Positions 1 to 5,762 of a stretch of 7,915 nucleotides of DNA are shown here, piece after piece; within the stretch, counting starts at the first letter, position 1; every line of letters begins with the position of its first letter. This stretch comes from an uncultured Bacillota bacterium. GTDB taxonomy: Bacteria > Bacillota > Dehalobacteriia > UBA7702. The notes below the pieces were generated by a model. The model ran no database searches. It was not told where the DNA came from and saw nothing but the letters and a program-made list of their open reading frames with translations. The position numbers were made by a program, and so were the translations under genes. The stretch covers positions 1 through 7,915 of the forward strand of contig CACXDX010000069.1 of the NCBI GenBank assembly GCA_902766525.1, in the 5' to 3' direction.

Positions 1-1
1 C

Positions 2-463
2 CGTGTCGATCAACTCTACGAAGTCTATGCCGAAGACGGCACCGACGCCATCCCCGAAGAGATCCTGTCTTCGGCCTTTGAGGCCTTCGGCGCCGATGAC
101 GGCGTTCTCGCCAAATATCATGCCCTTTTGGGCGACGATACCGCCGCGGCGCTGATCACCAAGACTTTCTACCTCCCCGATGACGACCTGATCTCCACCG
201 CCGTCGGCCAGCGCGTGCTGATCTACCGCCTGAAAAAGGCCTACAGCGAAAGGGAGCTGGCCGCCATCTACTGCGGCATCATGGGTTACGCGCCTCAAAA
301 CGAAAGCGATCTGCTCAAGCTCATGGAAGCCGTCGATCTCGAAGAGGCCGCGCCTCAGCTTTTGGGGGAAAATCCCCTGATCCTCGATATCCTGACTTAC
401 CTGAAGGAGCATCAGATGCTCTCCGAAGAGACGCTCAAAAAATTCGACGCTTATCTCGAATAA
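2..463 (+). CDS. C-terminal part of an unrecognised acidic protein (5' end outside window)
   Basis: The reading frame is open from the left edge and ends in TAA at 461-463, giving 153 visible residues. An in-frame TTG at 128 could be taken as a start, but the same frame continues without a stop to the edge with similar composition, so I read this as a truncated longer protein. The visible part is rich in Asp, Glu, Leu and Ala and looks mainly helical. I see no signal peptide, membrane segment or Cys/His metal site. The end, with stretches such as LLGENPLILDILTYLKEHQM, looks like a small helical domain. I do not recognise the family and assign no function. It is the only plus-strand gene in the window, converges on prmC, and is followed by two U-tailed plus-strand hairpins. 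That it is a real gene is fairly sure; its identity is unknown. Confidence 0.7.
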   Translation, partial: RVDQLYEVYAEDGTDAIPEEILSSAFEAFGADDGVLAKYHALLGDDTAAALITKTFYLPDDDLISTAVGQRVLIYRLKKAYSERELAAIYCGIMGYAPQNESDLLKLMEAVDLEEAAPQLLGENPLILDILTYLKEHQMLSEETLKKFDAYLE

Positions 464-486
464 AAAAAGACTGTCTTAAGACAGTC
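461..486 (-). terminator. Rho-independent terminator for the prfA–prmC transcript
   Basis: A perfect 7-bp inverted repeat, GACTGTC / GACAGTC with a TTAA loop, lies at 469-486. Read on the minus strand it is followed by a run of seven U from the A-tract at 462-468. On the plus strand it is followed only by C-rich sequence, so it serves transcripts arriving from prmC. It overlaps the stop codon of the convergent plus-strand gene. Confidence 0.75.
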
Positions 487-502
487 CCCTCCCCGCAAAA
501 GG

Positions 503-536
503 GCCCGACGGGTATTTCCCGCCGGGCTTATTTTAT
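503..536 (+). terminator. Terminator hairpin after the plus-strand gene
   Basis: Arms 503-512 and 518-527 form a GC-rich stem with one A/C mismatch and a TATTT loop, followed by TTATTTTAT. The tail favours termination of plus-strand transcripts. On the minus strand the tail CCTTTT is weaker but could contribute. Confidence 0.65.
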
Positions 537-545
537 AACGAAGAG

Positions 546-588
546 CCGGAGCCGACGCTGATCGGCTCCGGTTGTTTTTTTGTTTTGC
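546..588 (+). terminator. Strong second terminator after the plus-strand gene
   Basis: A perfect 10-bp stem, CCGGAGCCGA / TCGGCTCCGG with a six-base loop, lies at 546-571. It is followed by TTGTTTTTTTGTTTT. The U-rich tail exists only on the plus strand, so this backs up the hairpin at 503-527 and protects prmC from antisense readthrough. Confidence 0.75.
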
Positions 589-592
589 TCTC

Positions 593-1411
593 TTATTTTT
601 CCAGGCGGAAGATGCGGTCTTTGCCGTTGAGGTCCTTTTCGATCCCGACGTTTTCAAGGCCGTATTTTTCGGCGAGGGAGAGGACGGTCTCACCCTGCGT
701 TTCGCCGATCTCCATCAGAAAGAGGCCGCCTTCGGCCAGGAAACGATCGACGTCCTTCAGGATGCCCTCGATGGCGCGGACGCCGTCGCCGCCGCCGTTC
801 AGGGCGATCTCCGGCTCATGGCTGACTTCTAAGGGAATTTCCGTCATTTCCTTTTGAGTCAGGTAGGGCGGATTGGCCGTGATCAGATCGAAGCGCGGCT
901 CCGGTTCGACACGGGAGAAGAGGTCGCTCAGGCGAAATTCCACCTTCGTGCCGTTGAGGGTATTGTTCTTTTCGGCTGTGGCCAGGGCCTTTTCCGAAAT
1001 ATCCGCGGCCAGAAAGGAACCTTTGAGCTCACGGGCCAGAGCGATGGCGATGCAGCCGCAGCCGGTGCAGAGATCGAGGGCCTTTACTTCCTTCCCCTTC
1101 CCCCAGAGGACGGCCTTTTCCACCAGCAGCTCCGTTTCGGGGCGGGGGATCAGCACCGAGGGGTCGACAAAGAAATCATAGCCGTAAAACTGCTGCATAC
1201 CGATGACATATTGAAAGGGTTCGTGTTTTTCGAGGCGCTCCGCGGCACGTTCGTAGGGCACGCTGTCGGCCACCTCCGCGTCGAGATCGAGAGCAGGGAG
1301 ATCCTGCCCGGAAAAGGCTTCGATGAGCCAGCGGATCTCGTTGACCGCGTTTTCCCGCTCCCGGAATTTCTCATGGAGATCGAGGATCAGCCGACGATAG
1401 GTCAAACTCAT
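593..1411 (-). CDS. prmC: Peptide chain release factor N5-glutamine methyltransferase PrmC
   Basis: This cytosolic SAM-dependent enzyme methylates the glutamine of the GGQ motif in release factors, which raises the rate of peptide release. The 272-residue product has the family layout. A helical N-terminal domain contains PFQYVIG (65-71). The signature IPRPETE (88-94) follows, then SAM motif I DLCTGCG (113-119) and the catalytic NPPY tetrad (180-183). Motif I has two extra cysteines compared with the usual DLGTGSG, a mild oddity. The ATG at 1411 overlaps the prfA stop in an ATGA arrangement, so translation is probably coupled to that of its own substrate. Its expected target here is Gln-233 of the neighbouring RF1. 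Assignment is firm from motifs and context. Confidence 0.97.
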   Translation of the reverse strand: MSLTYRRLILDLHEKFRERENAVNEIRWLIEAFSGQDLPALDLDAEVADSVPYERAAERLEKHEPFQYVIGMQQFYGYDFFVDPSVLIPRPETELLVEKAVLWGKGKEVKALDLCTGCGCIAIALARELKGSFLAADISEKALATAEKNNTLNGTKVEFRLSDLFSRVEPEPRFDLITANPPYLTQKEMTEIPLEVSHEPEIALNGGGDGVRAIEGILKDVDRFLAEGGLFLMEIGETQGETVLSLAEKYGLENVGIEKDLNGKDRIFRLEK

Positions 1412-2481
1412 GATTCCCGCTCCGCTTTTAAAAGCTTCATCTGCTCATCCCGGATCAGGGCGTCGATGATCTCATCGAGGTCGCCGTCTAAAATGCTGTC
1501 CAGACGGTGCAGCGTCAGGCCGATGCGGTGATCGGTGACGCGGCCCTGGGGATAATTGAAGGTGCGGACGCGCTCGCTGCGCTCGCCGCTGCCGACCATG
1601 CTCTTGCGCTTTGAGGAGATGTCCCCCTGCTGTTCCTCGCACATGACCTCGTAGATGCGGGCGCGCAGGATCTTCATGGCCTTTTCCTTATTTCTGAGCT
1701 GGCTCTTTTCGTCCTGACAGGAGACGACGATGCCCGTGGGCAGGTGGGTCAGACGCACGGCGCTCTGGGTCGTGTTGACGCACTGACCGCCGGGGCCGCT
1801 GGCGCAGAAGACGTCGGTCTTGACGTCGTTGGGGCCGATCTCCACTTCCACTTCCTCGGCTTCGGGCATCACGGCGATGGTGGCGGCGGAGGTCTGCACC
1901 CGTCCCTGGGTCTCCGTTTCGGGAACCCGCTGGACGCGGTGGACGCCGCTTTCGTATTTCAATCGGCGGTAGGCGCCTTTGCCGCTGATCAGACAGATCA
2001 GCTCCTTAATGCCGCCGATGTCGGTGATGTTGCTGTTCATGATCTCCAGCTTCCAGCCCTGCTTTTCGGCGTAGCGGCTGTACATCTTAAAGAGATCGTT
2101 GGCAAAGAGGGCGGCTTCCTCGCCGCCGATGCCGGCGCGGAATTCCATGATCGCGTTTTTGCCGTCGTTGGGATCCTTGGGCAGGAGCAGCAGCTTGAGC
2201 TTTTCCTCCCATTCATCGAGGCTTTCCTTTAACGCGGCGGCCTCCTCTTCGGCCAGGGCTTTCATTTCGGCGTCGTCTTCCAGTTCGAGAAGCTCCAGAT
2301 CGCCTTCGTATTCCGCCTTCAGCTTTTGATATTGACGGTAGCCCTCGACGACCTCTTCCAGATCGGCGTGGGCCATGACGTCCTTTTTCCATTGGTGACG
2401 GTCGGCGATGACCTCGGGATCGGCGATCCTGAGGGAAAGTTCGTCGTAGCGTTTTTCCAGTTGAGCGAGTTTGTCAAACAT
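1408..2481 (-). CDS. prfA: Peptide chain release factor 1 (RF1)
   Basis: RF1 recognises UAA and UAG in the ribosomal A site and triggers hydrolysis of peptidyl-tRNA. The 357-residue protein has the usual length. The N-terminal part is helical and very acidic, and RAGIGGEEAALFA (115-127) is the conserved family block. The anticodon-like tripeptide is of the RF1 PxT type: PET at 187-189 within HRVQRVPETETQGR, not the SPF of RF2. The catalytic GGQ is at 231-233 in SGPGGQCVNTT, and SCQDEKSQ (254-261) follows. GGAGG (plus-strand CCTCC at 2494-2498) stands 12 bases before the ATG. It lies 21 bp after DUF1385 and overlaps prmC by 4 bp, so the three are probably cotranscribed. Assignment is firm. Confidence 0.98.
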   Translation of the reverse strand: MFDKLAQLEKRYDELSLRIADPEVIADRHQWKKDVMAHADLEEVVEGYRQYQKLKAEYEGDLELLELEDDAEMKALAEEEAAALKESLDEWEEKLKLLLLPKDPNDGKNAIMEFRAGIGGEEAALFANDLFKMYSRYAEKQGWKLEIMNSNITDIGGIKELICLISGKGAYRRLKYESGVHRVQRVPETETQGRVQTSAATIAVMPEAEEVEVEIGPNDVKTDVFCASGPGGQCVNTTQSAVRLTHLPTGIVVSCQDEKSQLRNKEKAMKILRARIYEVMCEEQQGDISSKRKSMVGSGERSERVRTFNYPQGRVTDHRIGLTLHRLDSILDGDLDEIIDALIRDEQMKLLKAERES

Positions 2482-2502
2482 GGATGGTTTCAGCCTCCGT
2501 TA

Positions 2503-3471
2503 TCAACAAGATGATGCCGTTTCCGTTTCCGCCGCTTCCGCCGCTTCCGCTTCCGCCGCTTCTTCCTCGCGGTAGTCGCGGATCGCTTCCTCTTCCGGAT
2601 GGTTTTCGGCGTAGCCGGGGATGACCGCCTTTAAAGAACGGATGGCCACGGCCAGCTGGTCGAGATCGGGTTCCTCGGTGGTGAGCCGCTGCAGCCAGAG
2701 ACCGGGCGTGATCGCGGCGCGCACGAGGGGATGATGGCAGTGATTGGCGGCGAAGCGGGTAAATTCATAGGTCAGCCCCGCCACAAAGGGCATGCAGGCC
2801 AGTTTGATCAGCACCCTTGCCCAGGTGGTTTCGGTCTGACCGACGAAGGTGAAGACGATGATCATCACGATCATCACCATCAGCACAAAGCTGGTGCCGC
2901 AGCGTAAATGCCGGGTGGAATAGGCTTTCACCGCCTCCGGCGTCAGCTCGGCGCCGGCTTCGTAGGCGTTGATGGTCTTATGTTCGGCGCCGTGATATTG
3001 AAAGACGCGCAGGATATCCTCCATGCGCCGGATCAGCGCCAGATAGATCAGGAAGATCGCGATGCGCAAAACGCCCTCGAAAAAGCTGCGGCCGAAGTCG
3101 CCGATGACCGGTCTGAGCCCGGTCCCCAGCCAGGTCGGCAGGACGAGAAAGAGGCCGATGACGGCGACGAGGGCGATGACGACGGAGAAGATCATCTCCT
3201 TGGCGCTGAGCTCCTCTTCTTCCTCGGCGGACTGATTCGCCGACCAGGTGATCGTCGACATGCCCAGAACCAGCATTTCGATGAGATTGACGAAGCCCCT
3301 GATGACGGGCCATTTTAAAAAGGTCAGCCGTTCCTTGACGCTGTGATGTTGTTCCTTGCGGGTGACGATCCTGCCGTCGGGACGGCGGGCGGAGACGGCA
3401 TAGCCCTCGGGCCCCATCATCATCACGCCCTCGATCACGGCCTGACCGCCGTAGTAGAACGGTTTTTTCAT
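2503..3471 (-). CDS. DUF1385 (YqhQ-type) integral membrane protein
   Basis: A 322-residue membrane protein of the DUF1385 family, whose biochemical role I do not know to be established. Family marks are YYGGQAVIEGVMMMGP near the N-terminus (6-21), FQYHGAEHKTINAYE (157-171), RHLRCGTSF (187-195) and PGLWLQRLTTEEPD (256-269). Likely membrane segments are about 93-113, 134-148, 194-211 and 218-236. The conserved His-rich patches (HGAEH, NHCHH) suggest a metal or active site, but that is inference. The C-terminal tail (about 293-322) is an Ala/Glu low-complexity extension encoded by a simple DNA repeat. AAGGAGT at 3476-3482 sits 4-5 bases before the ATG. It lies between rpmE and prfA, a position common for this family in Bacillota. 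A terminator separates it from rpmE. Confidence 0.93.
   Translation of the reverse strand: MKKPFYYGGQAVIEGVMMMGPEGYAVSARRPDGRIVTRKEQHHSVKERLTFLKWPVIRGFVNLIEMLVLGMSTITWSANQSAEEEEELSAKEMIFSVVIALVAVIGLFLVLPTWLGTGLRPVIGDFGRSFFEGVLRIAIFLIYLALIRRMEDILRVFQYHGAEHKTINAYEAGAELTPEAVKAYSTRHLRCGTSFVLMVMIVMIIVFTFVGQTETTWARVLIKLACMPFVAGLTYEFTRFAANHCHHPLVRAAITPGLWLQRLTTEEPDLDQLAVAIRSLKAVIPGYAENHPEEEAIRDYREEEAAEAEAAEAAETETASSC
2521..2560. repeat. Simple CGCTTCC-type repeat in the 3' end of the DUF1385 gene
   Basis: The plus strand shows tandem, slightly irregular copies built from CCGCTTCCG units. Read on the coding strand they give alternating GAA/GCG-type codons and the Ala/Glu tail AEAEAAEAAE. Such repeats can change length by slippage. 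Unit changes in multiples of three would alter tail length without breaking the frame. Confidence 0.7.
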
Positions 3472-3507
3472 AAATACTCCTTGAAACGGACGAAAAAGCG
3501 CATCAGT

Positions 3508-3534
3508 AAAAAAACAGAGCCGAAGCTCTGTTTT
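3508..3534 (-). terminator. UUCG-tetraloop terminator after rpmE, upstream of DUF1385
   Basis: On the minus strand the arm AAAACAGAGC closes over a TTCG loop with GCTCTGTTTT and runs into further T residues (plus-strand A-tract 3508-3514). The perfect stem, stable tetraloop and U-run make it a convincing intrinsic terminator. It lies 11 bp after the rpmE stop codon and 36 bp before the DUF1385 start, so it should end or reduce rpmE transcription there. I see no clear promoter between it and DUF1385. Confidence 0.85.
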
Positions 3535-3545
3535 CGAATTCGCGA

Positions 3546-3749
3546 TTATTCGAGGCCGTATTTTTTCTTGAACTTATCGACACGACCGCCTTCTTCAACC
3601 AGAAAACGTCTGCTACCGGTGTAGAAAGGATGGCACTGGGAACAAACTTCAACGCGGATATCTTTTTTCGTGGACCTGGTGGTAAAGGTATTACCGCAAG
3701 CGCACTTGATTTCAACTTCTTCGTATTTGGGATGGATCTTTTCTTTCAT
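3546..3749 (-). CDS. rpmE: 50S ribosomal protein L31, zinc-binding type
   Basis: L31 is a small protein of the large ribosomal subunit that bridges to the 30S subunit head. The 67-residue product starts MKEKIHP and has four cysteines, Cys16-x-Cys18 and Cys36-x-x-Cys39, which form the zinc site of the C+ (RpmE) type. This separates it from the zinc-free RpmE2 paralogue. The end GGRVDKFKKKYG is typical. GAGGTG (plus-strand CACCTC, 3757-3762) lies 7 bases before the ATG. It has its own strong promoter and a terminator directly behind it, so its main transcript is probably monocistronic, with some readthrough into DUF1385–prfA–prmC. Assignment is firm. Confidence 0.98.
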   Translation of the reverse strand: MKEKIHPKYEEVEIKCACGNTFTTRSTKKDIRVEVCSQCHPFYTGSRRFLVEEGGRVDKFKKKYGLE

Positions 3750-3796
3750 GCCTTGTCACCTCACTTCCGGCAGTTCTTAAAATTCATGCAACAATG

Positions 3797-3825
3797 ATTA
3801 TATCACAGCCGCCCGCTGAATGCAA
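3797..3825 (-). promoter_or_regulatory. Sigma-A type promoter of rpmE with extended -10
   Basis: On the minus strand, TTGCAT (plus 3820-3825) is followed after exactly 17 bases by TATAAT (plus 3797-3802). A TG one base before the -10 makes it an extended -10. Transcription would start near 3790, leaving a leader of about 40 bases that holds the GAGGTG site. This is the best-matching promoter in the window. Confidence 0.85.
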
Positions 3826-3828
3826 CTG

Positions 3829-3856
3829 TTTTTTTTCTTAAAAGCCGCTTTTTTTT
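3829..3856 (-). promoter_or_regulatory. Phased A-tracts upstream of the rpmE promoter (possible UP element)
   Basis: On the minus strand two runs of eight A (plus-strand T8 at 3829-3836 and 3849-3856) lie just upstream of the -35 box, 20 bp apart. That is close to two helical turns. Such A-rich DNA upstream of -35 is typical of UP elements and bent DNA at strong promoters of ribosomal genes. The functional role is inferred. Confidence 0.5.
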
Positions 3857-3886
3857 AAAGGAATTTTTCGCGCCGCCTTCAAAGCC

Positions 3887-4285
3887 TCAGCATTTAAAAG
3901 CCGTGGCGACGTAAAGCGCGACATCCCTGCCGAGATCGTCTCTGACCTTAACTTCGTAAACCGCTGTGGTGCGGCCGCTCTTGACCCGGGCCGCCTCGGC
4001 GGTGAGCTTCGCTCCTTTGGCGGCGGCGAGGAAATGGATGTGGGATTCCAGGCCGACGCAGAAACGGTGGTCGTTGTTGGCGGCGGCGGCAAAGGCGAAG
4101 TCGGCCAGGGTGAAGACGACGCCGCCCATGACGTTGTTCATGGCGTTGTAATGGTTTTCGTTCAGCGTCACGCTGCAGACGGCGCCGCCGTCGAAAAGCT
4201 CATCCAGCTTCATGCCGTTGACCGTGGCGAAGCGGTCTTGTTCAAAGAAGGCCCTCGCCTCTTCGATATCTTTAAAAGCACCCAT
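3887..4285 (-). CDS. PaaI-family hotdog-fold acyl-CoA thioesterase
   Basis: A 132-residue protein with the single hotdog domain of the PaaI/YbgC-like thioesterases, which hydrolyse acyl- or aryl-CoA thioesters in the cytosol. The core block is NNVMGGVVFTLADFAFAAAAN, with the likely catalytic acid in LAD. The usual HGG of PaaI appears as MGG here, so the histidine next to the active site is replaced by Met. Downstream, SHIHFLAAAKG and SGRTTAVYEVKV match the expected strands. I chose the ATG at 4285 over an in-frame TTG at 4288: AAAGGAG (plus 4293-4299) stands 7 bases before the ATG but only 4 before the TTG. It starts 21 bp after prsW and probably shares its transcript. No convincing terminator follows, so some transcription may continue into rpmE. 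The substrate is unknown. Confidence 0.88.
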   Translation of the reverse strand: MGAFKDIEEARAFFEQDRFATVNGMKLDELFDGGAVCSVTLNENHYNAMNNVMGGVVFTLADFAFAAAANNDHRFCVGLESHIHFLAAAKGAKLTAEAARVKSGRTTAVYEVKVRDDLGRDVALYVATAFKC

Positions 4286-4306
4286 CAAGGTTCTCCTTTC
4301 TCCGCC

Positions 4307-4996
4307 TCAGAGGGGCCGGTCGCCCCGGGAGAGGCGGCGCACCGCCCGCAAAGCGACGACGGTGACGACGATCTCAAAGACGACGAAGATGACCTCGAAG
4401 AGAGGGAGCTCCACCGTCAGACAGAAATCGTAAAAGCCGTGGTTGACCACGGGGACAAGGAGAGCCCAACGCAGGTGGGAGCGTTTTCTCGTCAAGTCGC
4501 CGCGGCGTTCGAAATATTTGGCGGCGCCGTAAAACGCGCCCATGAAGACGCCGTCGATGGCGTGGCCCGGCACGGAGAGGATCCCCCGCATCAGAGCGAC
4601 GCCCAGGGTCGCCTCGCCGACGACGTACATGATGTTTTCCAGGGTGGCGAAGCCCAGAGAGATGACGACGGCGTAGACGACGGCGTCAAAGGTATAATTG
4701 AAGGCCGGCGCCTTCCAGGTCGTCCTCTTCAGGAAGAAATATTTGCAGCCCTCCTCGGCCAGGGCGACGACGAGGAAATTTTCGCAAATGATATAGATCA
4801 AACTCTTTTCGTTAAAAAAGGCGCCGAAGATCGATTGGCCGCAGAGCTCGAAGAAGATCGCGGGGATCGTGGAGAGCGCGCCCAGCAGAAACAAACGGAC
4901 AAGCAGCCCCGGGGGCTCCTTTTCCACCCGGTCTTTATTGTAGATGTAGGCCAGCAGGATCACGGCGGGCAGCACCGCGAGAATCAGAAAAATCAT
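4307..4996 (-). CDS. prsW: PrsW-family glutamic-type intramembrane protease
   Basis: A 229-residue polytopic membrane protein of the PrsW family. Known members cut membrane-bound anti-sigma factors (RsiW in Bacillus subtilis) and so release an ECF sigma factor under envelope stress. The family motifs appear in order: YNKDRVEKEPPG (19-30), the paired glutamates AEEGCKYF (80-87), FDAVVYAVVISLGFATLEN (103-121), PGHAIDGVFMG (143-153) and NHGFYDF (185-191). Glu81, Glu82, His145 and His186 are the candidate active-site residues. Six to eight hydrophobic segments are visible, and the basic end RRLSRGDRPL is likely cytosolic. A GGAGG site lies 5-6 bases before the ATG. It is first in an operon with the thioesterase gene. 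No sigma or anti-sigma gene is present in the window, so its substrate must be encoded elsewhere. The family call is strong; the substrate is not known. Confidence 0.92.
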   Translation of the reverse strand: MIFLILAVLPAVILLAYIYNKDRVEKEPPGLLVRLFLLGALSTIPAIFFELCGQSIFGAFFNEKSLIYIICENFLVVALAEEGCKYFFLKRTTWKAPAFNYTFDAVVYAVVISLGFATLENIMYVVGEATLGVALMRGILSVPGHAIDGVFMGAFYGAAKYFERRGDLTRKRSHLRWALLVPVVNHGFYDFCLTVELPLFEVIFVVFEIVVTVVALRAVRRLSRGDRPL

Positions 4997-5035
4997 TTCA
5001 GCCTCCGATCGTCAGATCAAAAAATATTCACCGAG

Positions 5036-5048
5036 ACAATGTCATTGT
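5036..5048. promoter_or_regulatory. Palindrome overlapping the prsW -10 element (candidate operator)
   Basis: ACAATG, one T, then CATTGT form a perfect 6-1-6 inverted repeat on the plus strand. It covers most of the -10 hexamer and the expected start site of the prsW promoter, a classical place for repressor binding. The short length means it could also be chance, because the -10 sequence contributes one arm. Confidence 0.4.
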
Positions 5049-5072
5049 AACACAAAAAGATCACGCTGTCAC
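5044..5072 (-). promoter_or_regulatory. Sigma-A type promoter of prsW–thioesterase
   Basis: On the minus strand GTGACA (plus 5067-5072) is followed after 17 bases by TACAAT (plus 5044-5049), with TG one base upstream of the -10. The start would fall near 5037, about 40 bases before the prsW ATG. It lies directly behind the terminator of the preceding operon. Confidence 0.75.
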
Positions 5073-5082
5073 CATCTTTTGC

Positions 5083-5111
5083 CGAAAAAAGACGGATCCC
5101 GCCGGGATCCG
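5083..5111 (-). terminator. Terminator of the flavoprotein–ogt–nitroreductase operon
   Basis: A perfect 8-bp stem, CGGATCCC / GGGATCCG with a three-base loop, lies at 5093-5111. On the minus strand it is followed by TCTTTTTT. It sits 54 bp after the nitroreductase stop codon and separates that operon from the prsW promoter. Confidence 0.88.
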
Positions 5112-5165
5112 CGCTCTTTATTTTCTTCGCCGAAGCAAAAGGGATAACGCGCTCAAAAGAGCGGC

Positions 5166-5747
5166 TCACACCCGTTTTCGCTCAGGGTCGAGAGCGGCTC
5201 GCGCTTTCCCGCCGCCGTAGCATTCGAAGTGCACCTTGCCCGCGTCGGTCTCATCGAGGCCGCGGGGGCGGGGCATCGCGTCGGTATAACCCAGGGCGAC
5301 CATGGCGAGGAGGGAAAATCTTTCGGGGAAACGCAGCAGCGCGCGGACGTTATCCTCGGCGCTGACGGCCTCGTCCCCTTCCCCCAGATATCTGCCGCGG
5401 CACTGCACCCAGCAGCTGCCGACGTTCAAATCGGCGGCGGCGAACTGCATGGCGGTCACGGCGACGGCGGCGTCCTCGATCCAGGTATCGGAGCGCTCAC
5501 TGTCGGCGATGACGACGACGGCGCAGGCGGCCCCGGCCATGAAGGCGGCGCCGGCGCTCTTCGCCTTCGCCAGTTTGGCGACGGTATCCTTATCCTCGAC
5601 GACGATCAGCTCCACGGGACGGAGATTTTTGCCGCTGGGGGCAAGGCGTCCCGCCGCCAGGATCTTCTCCAGATCTTCCTCTCTGAGCTTTTCATCGTTG
5701 AATTTGCGGACGCTGCGGCGCGCCCTGACCAATTCCTGAAAATCCAT
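5166..5747 (-). CDS. Nitroreductase-family FMN flavoprotein
   Basis: A 193-residue protein of the nitroreductase fold. These are usually FMN-dependent homodimers that use NAD(P)H to reduce nitroaromatics, quinones or other acceptors. RARRSVRKF (8-16) and APSGKNLRP (36-44) form the N-terminal FMN-binding region. DAAVAVTAMQFAAADLNVGSC (92-112) is the dimer-core helix, and ALGYTDAMPRPRG (151-163) is the conserved strand contacting the flavin phosphate. The KVHFECYG segment near the end is seen in small clostridial members of this family. AAAGGA lies 7 bases before the ATG and overlaps the end of ogt; the gap to ogt is 15 bp, so they are cotranscribed. It is last in its operon and followed by a strong terminator. 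The true substrate cannot be read from the sequence. Confidence 0.93.
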   Translation of the reverse strand: MDFQELVRARRSVRKFNDEKLREEDLEKILAAGRLAPSGKNLRPVELIVVEDKDTVAKLAKAKSAGAAFMAGAACAVVVIADSERSDTWIEDAAVAVTAMQFAAADLNVGSCWVQCRGRYLGEGDEAVSAEDNVRALLRFPERFSLLAMVALGYTDAMPRPRGLDETDAGKVHFECYGGGKARAALDPERKRV

Positions 5748-5762
5748 GTTTCCATCCTTTCT

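Noticed and set aside
128..130. TTG as the start codon of the left-edge plus-strand gene
   Set aside because: The frame stays open to the window edge with similar composition and no ribosome binding site is seen before the TTG, so the gene most likely begins outside the window.
854..1531. A 225-codon plus-strand open frame across prmC and the end of prfA
   Set aside because: It is antisense to two certain genes, has no plausible domain, and spans their junction; it is a codon-bias artefact.
3781..3830. Two ATGCAAC copies 34 bp apart around the rpmE promoter, considered as a Zur-type or other operator
   Set aside because: They are direct 7-mers, one of which is the -35 box itself, and they lack the long AT-rich palindrome of a Zur site. 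The L31 here is also the zinc-binding form, which is not the usual Zur target.
3829..3886. Possible terminator of the thioesterase gene
   Set aside because: Only a 5-bp AAAAG/CTTTT stem is found, with no U-run behind it on the coding strand. The A-tracts fit better as part of the rpmE promoter.
4034..5050. A 338-codon open frame on the plus strand opposite prsW and the thioesterase
   Set aside because: It is antisense to two genes with clear family motifs, its translation is Asp/Gly/His/Gln-rich with no recognisable domain, and it runs across the real operon promoter. It is a shadow of GC-rich coding DNA.
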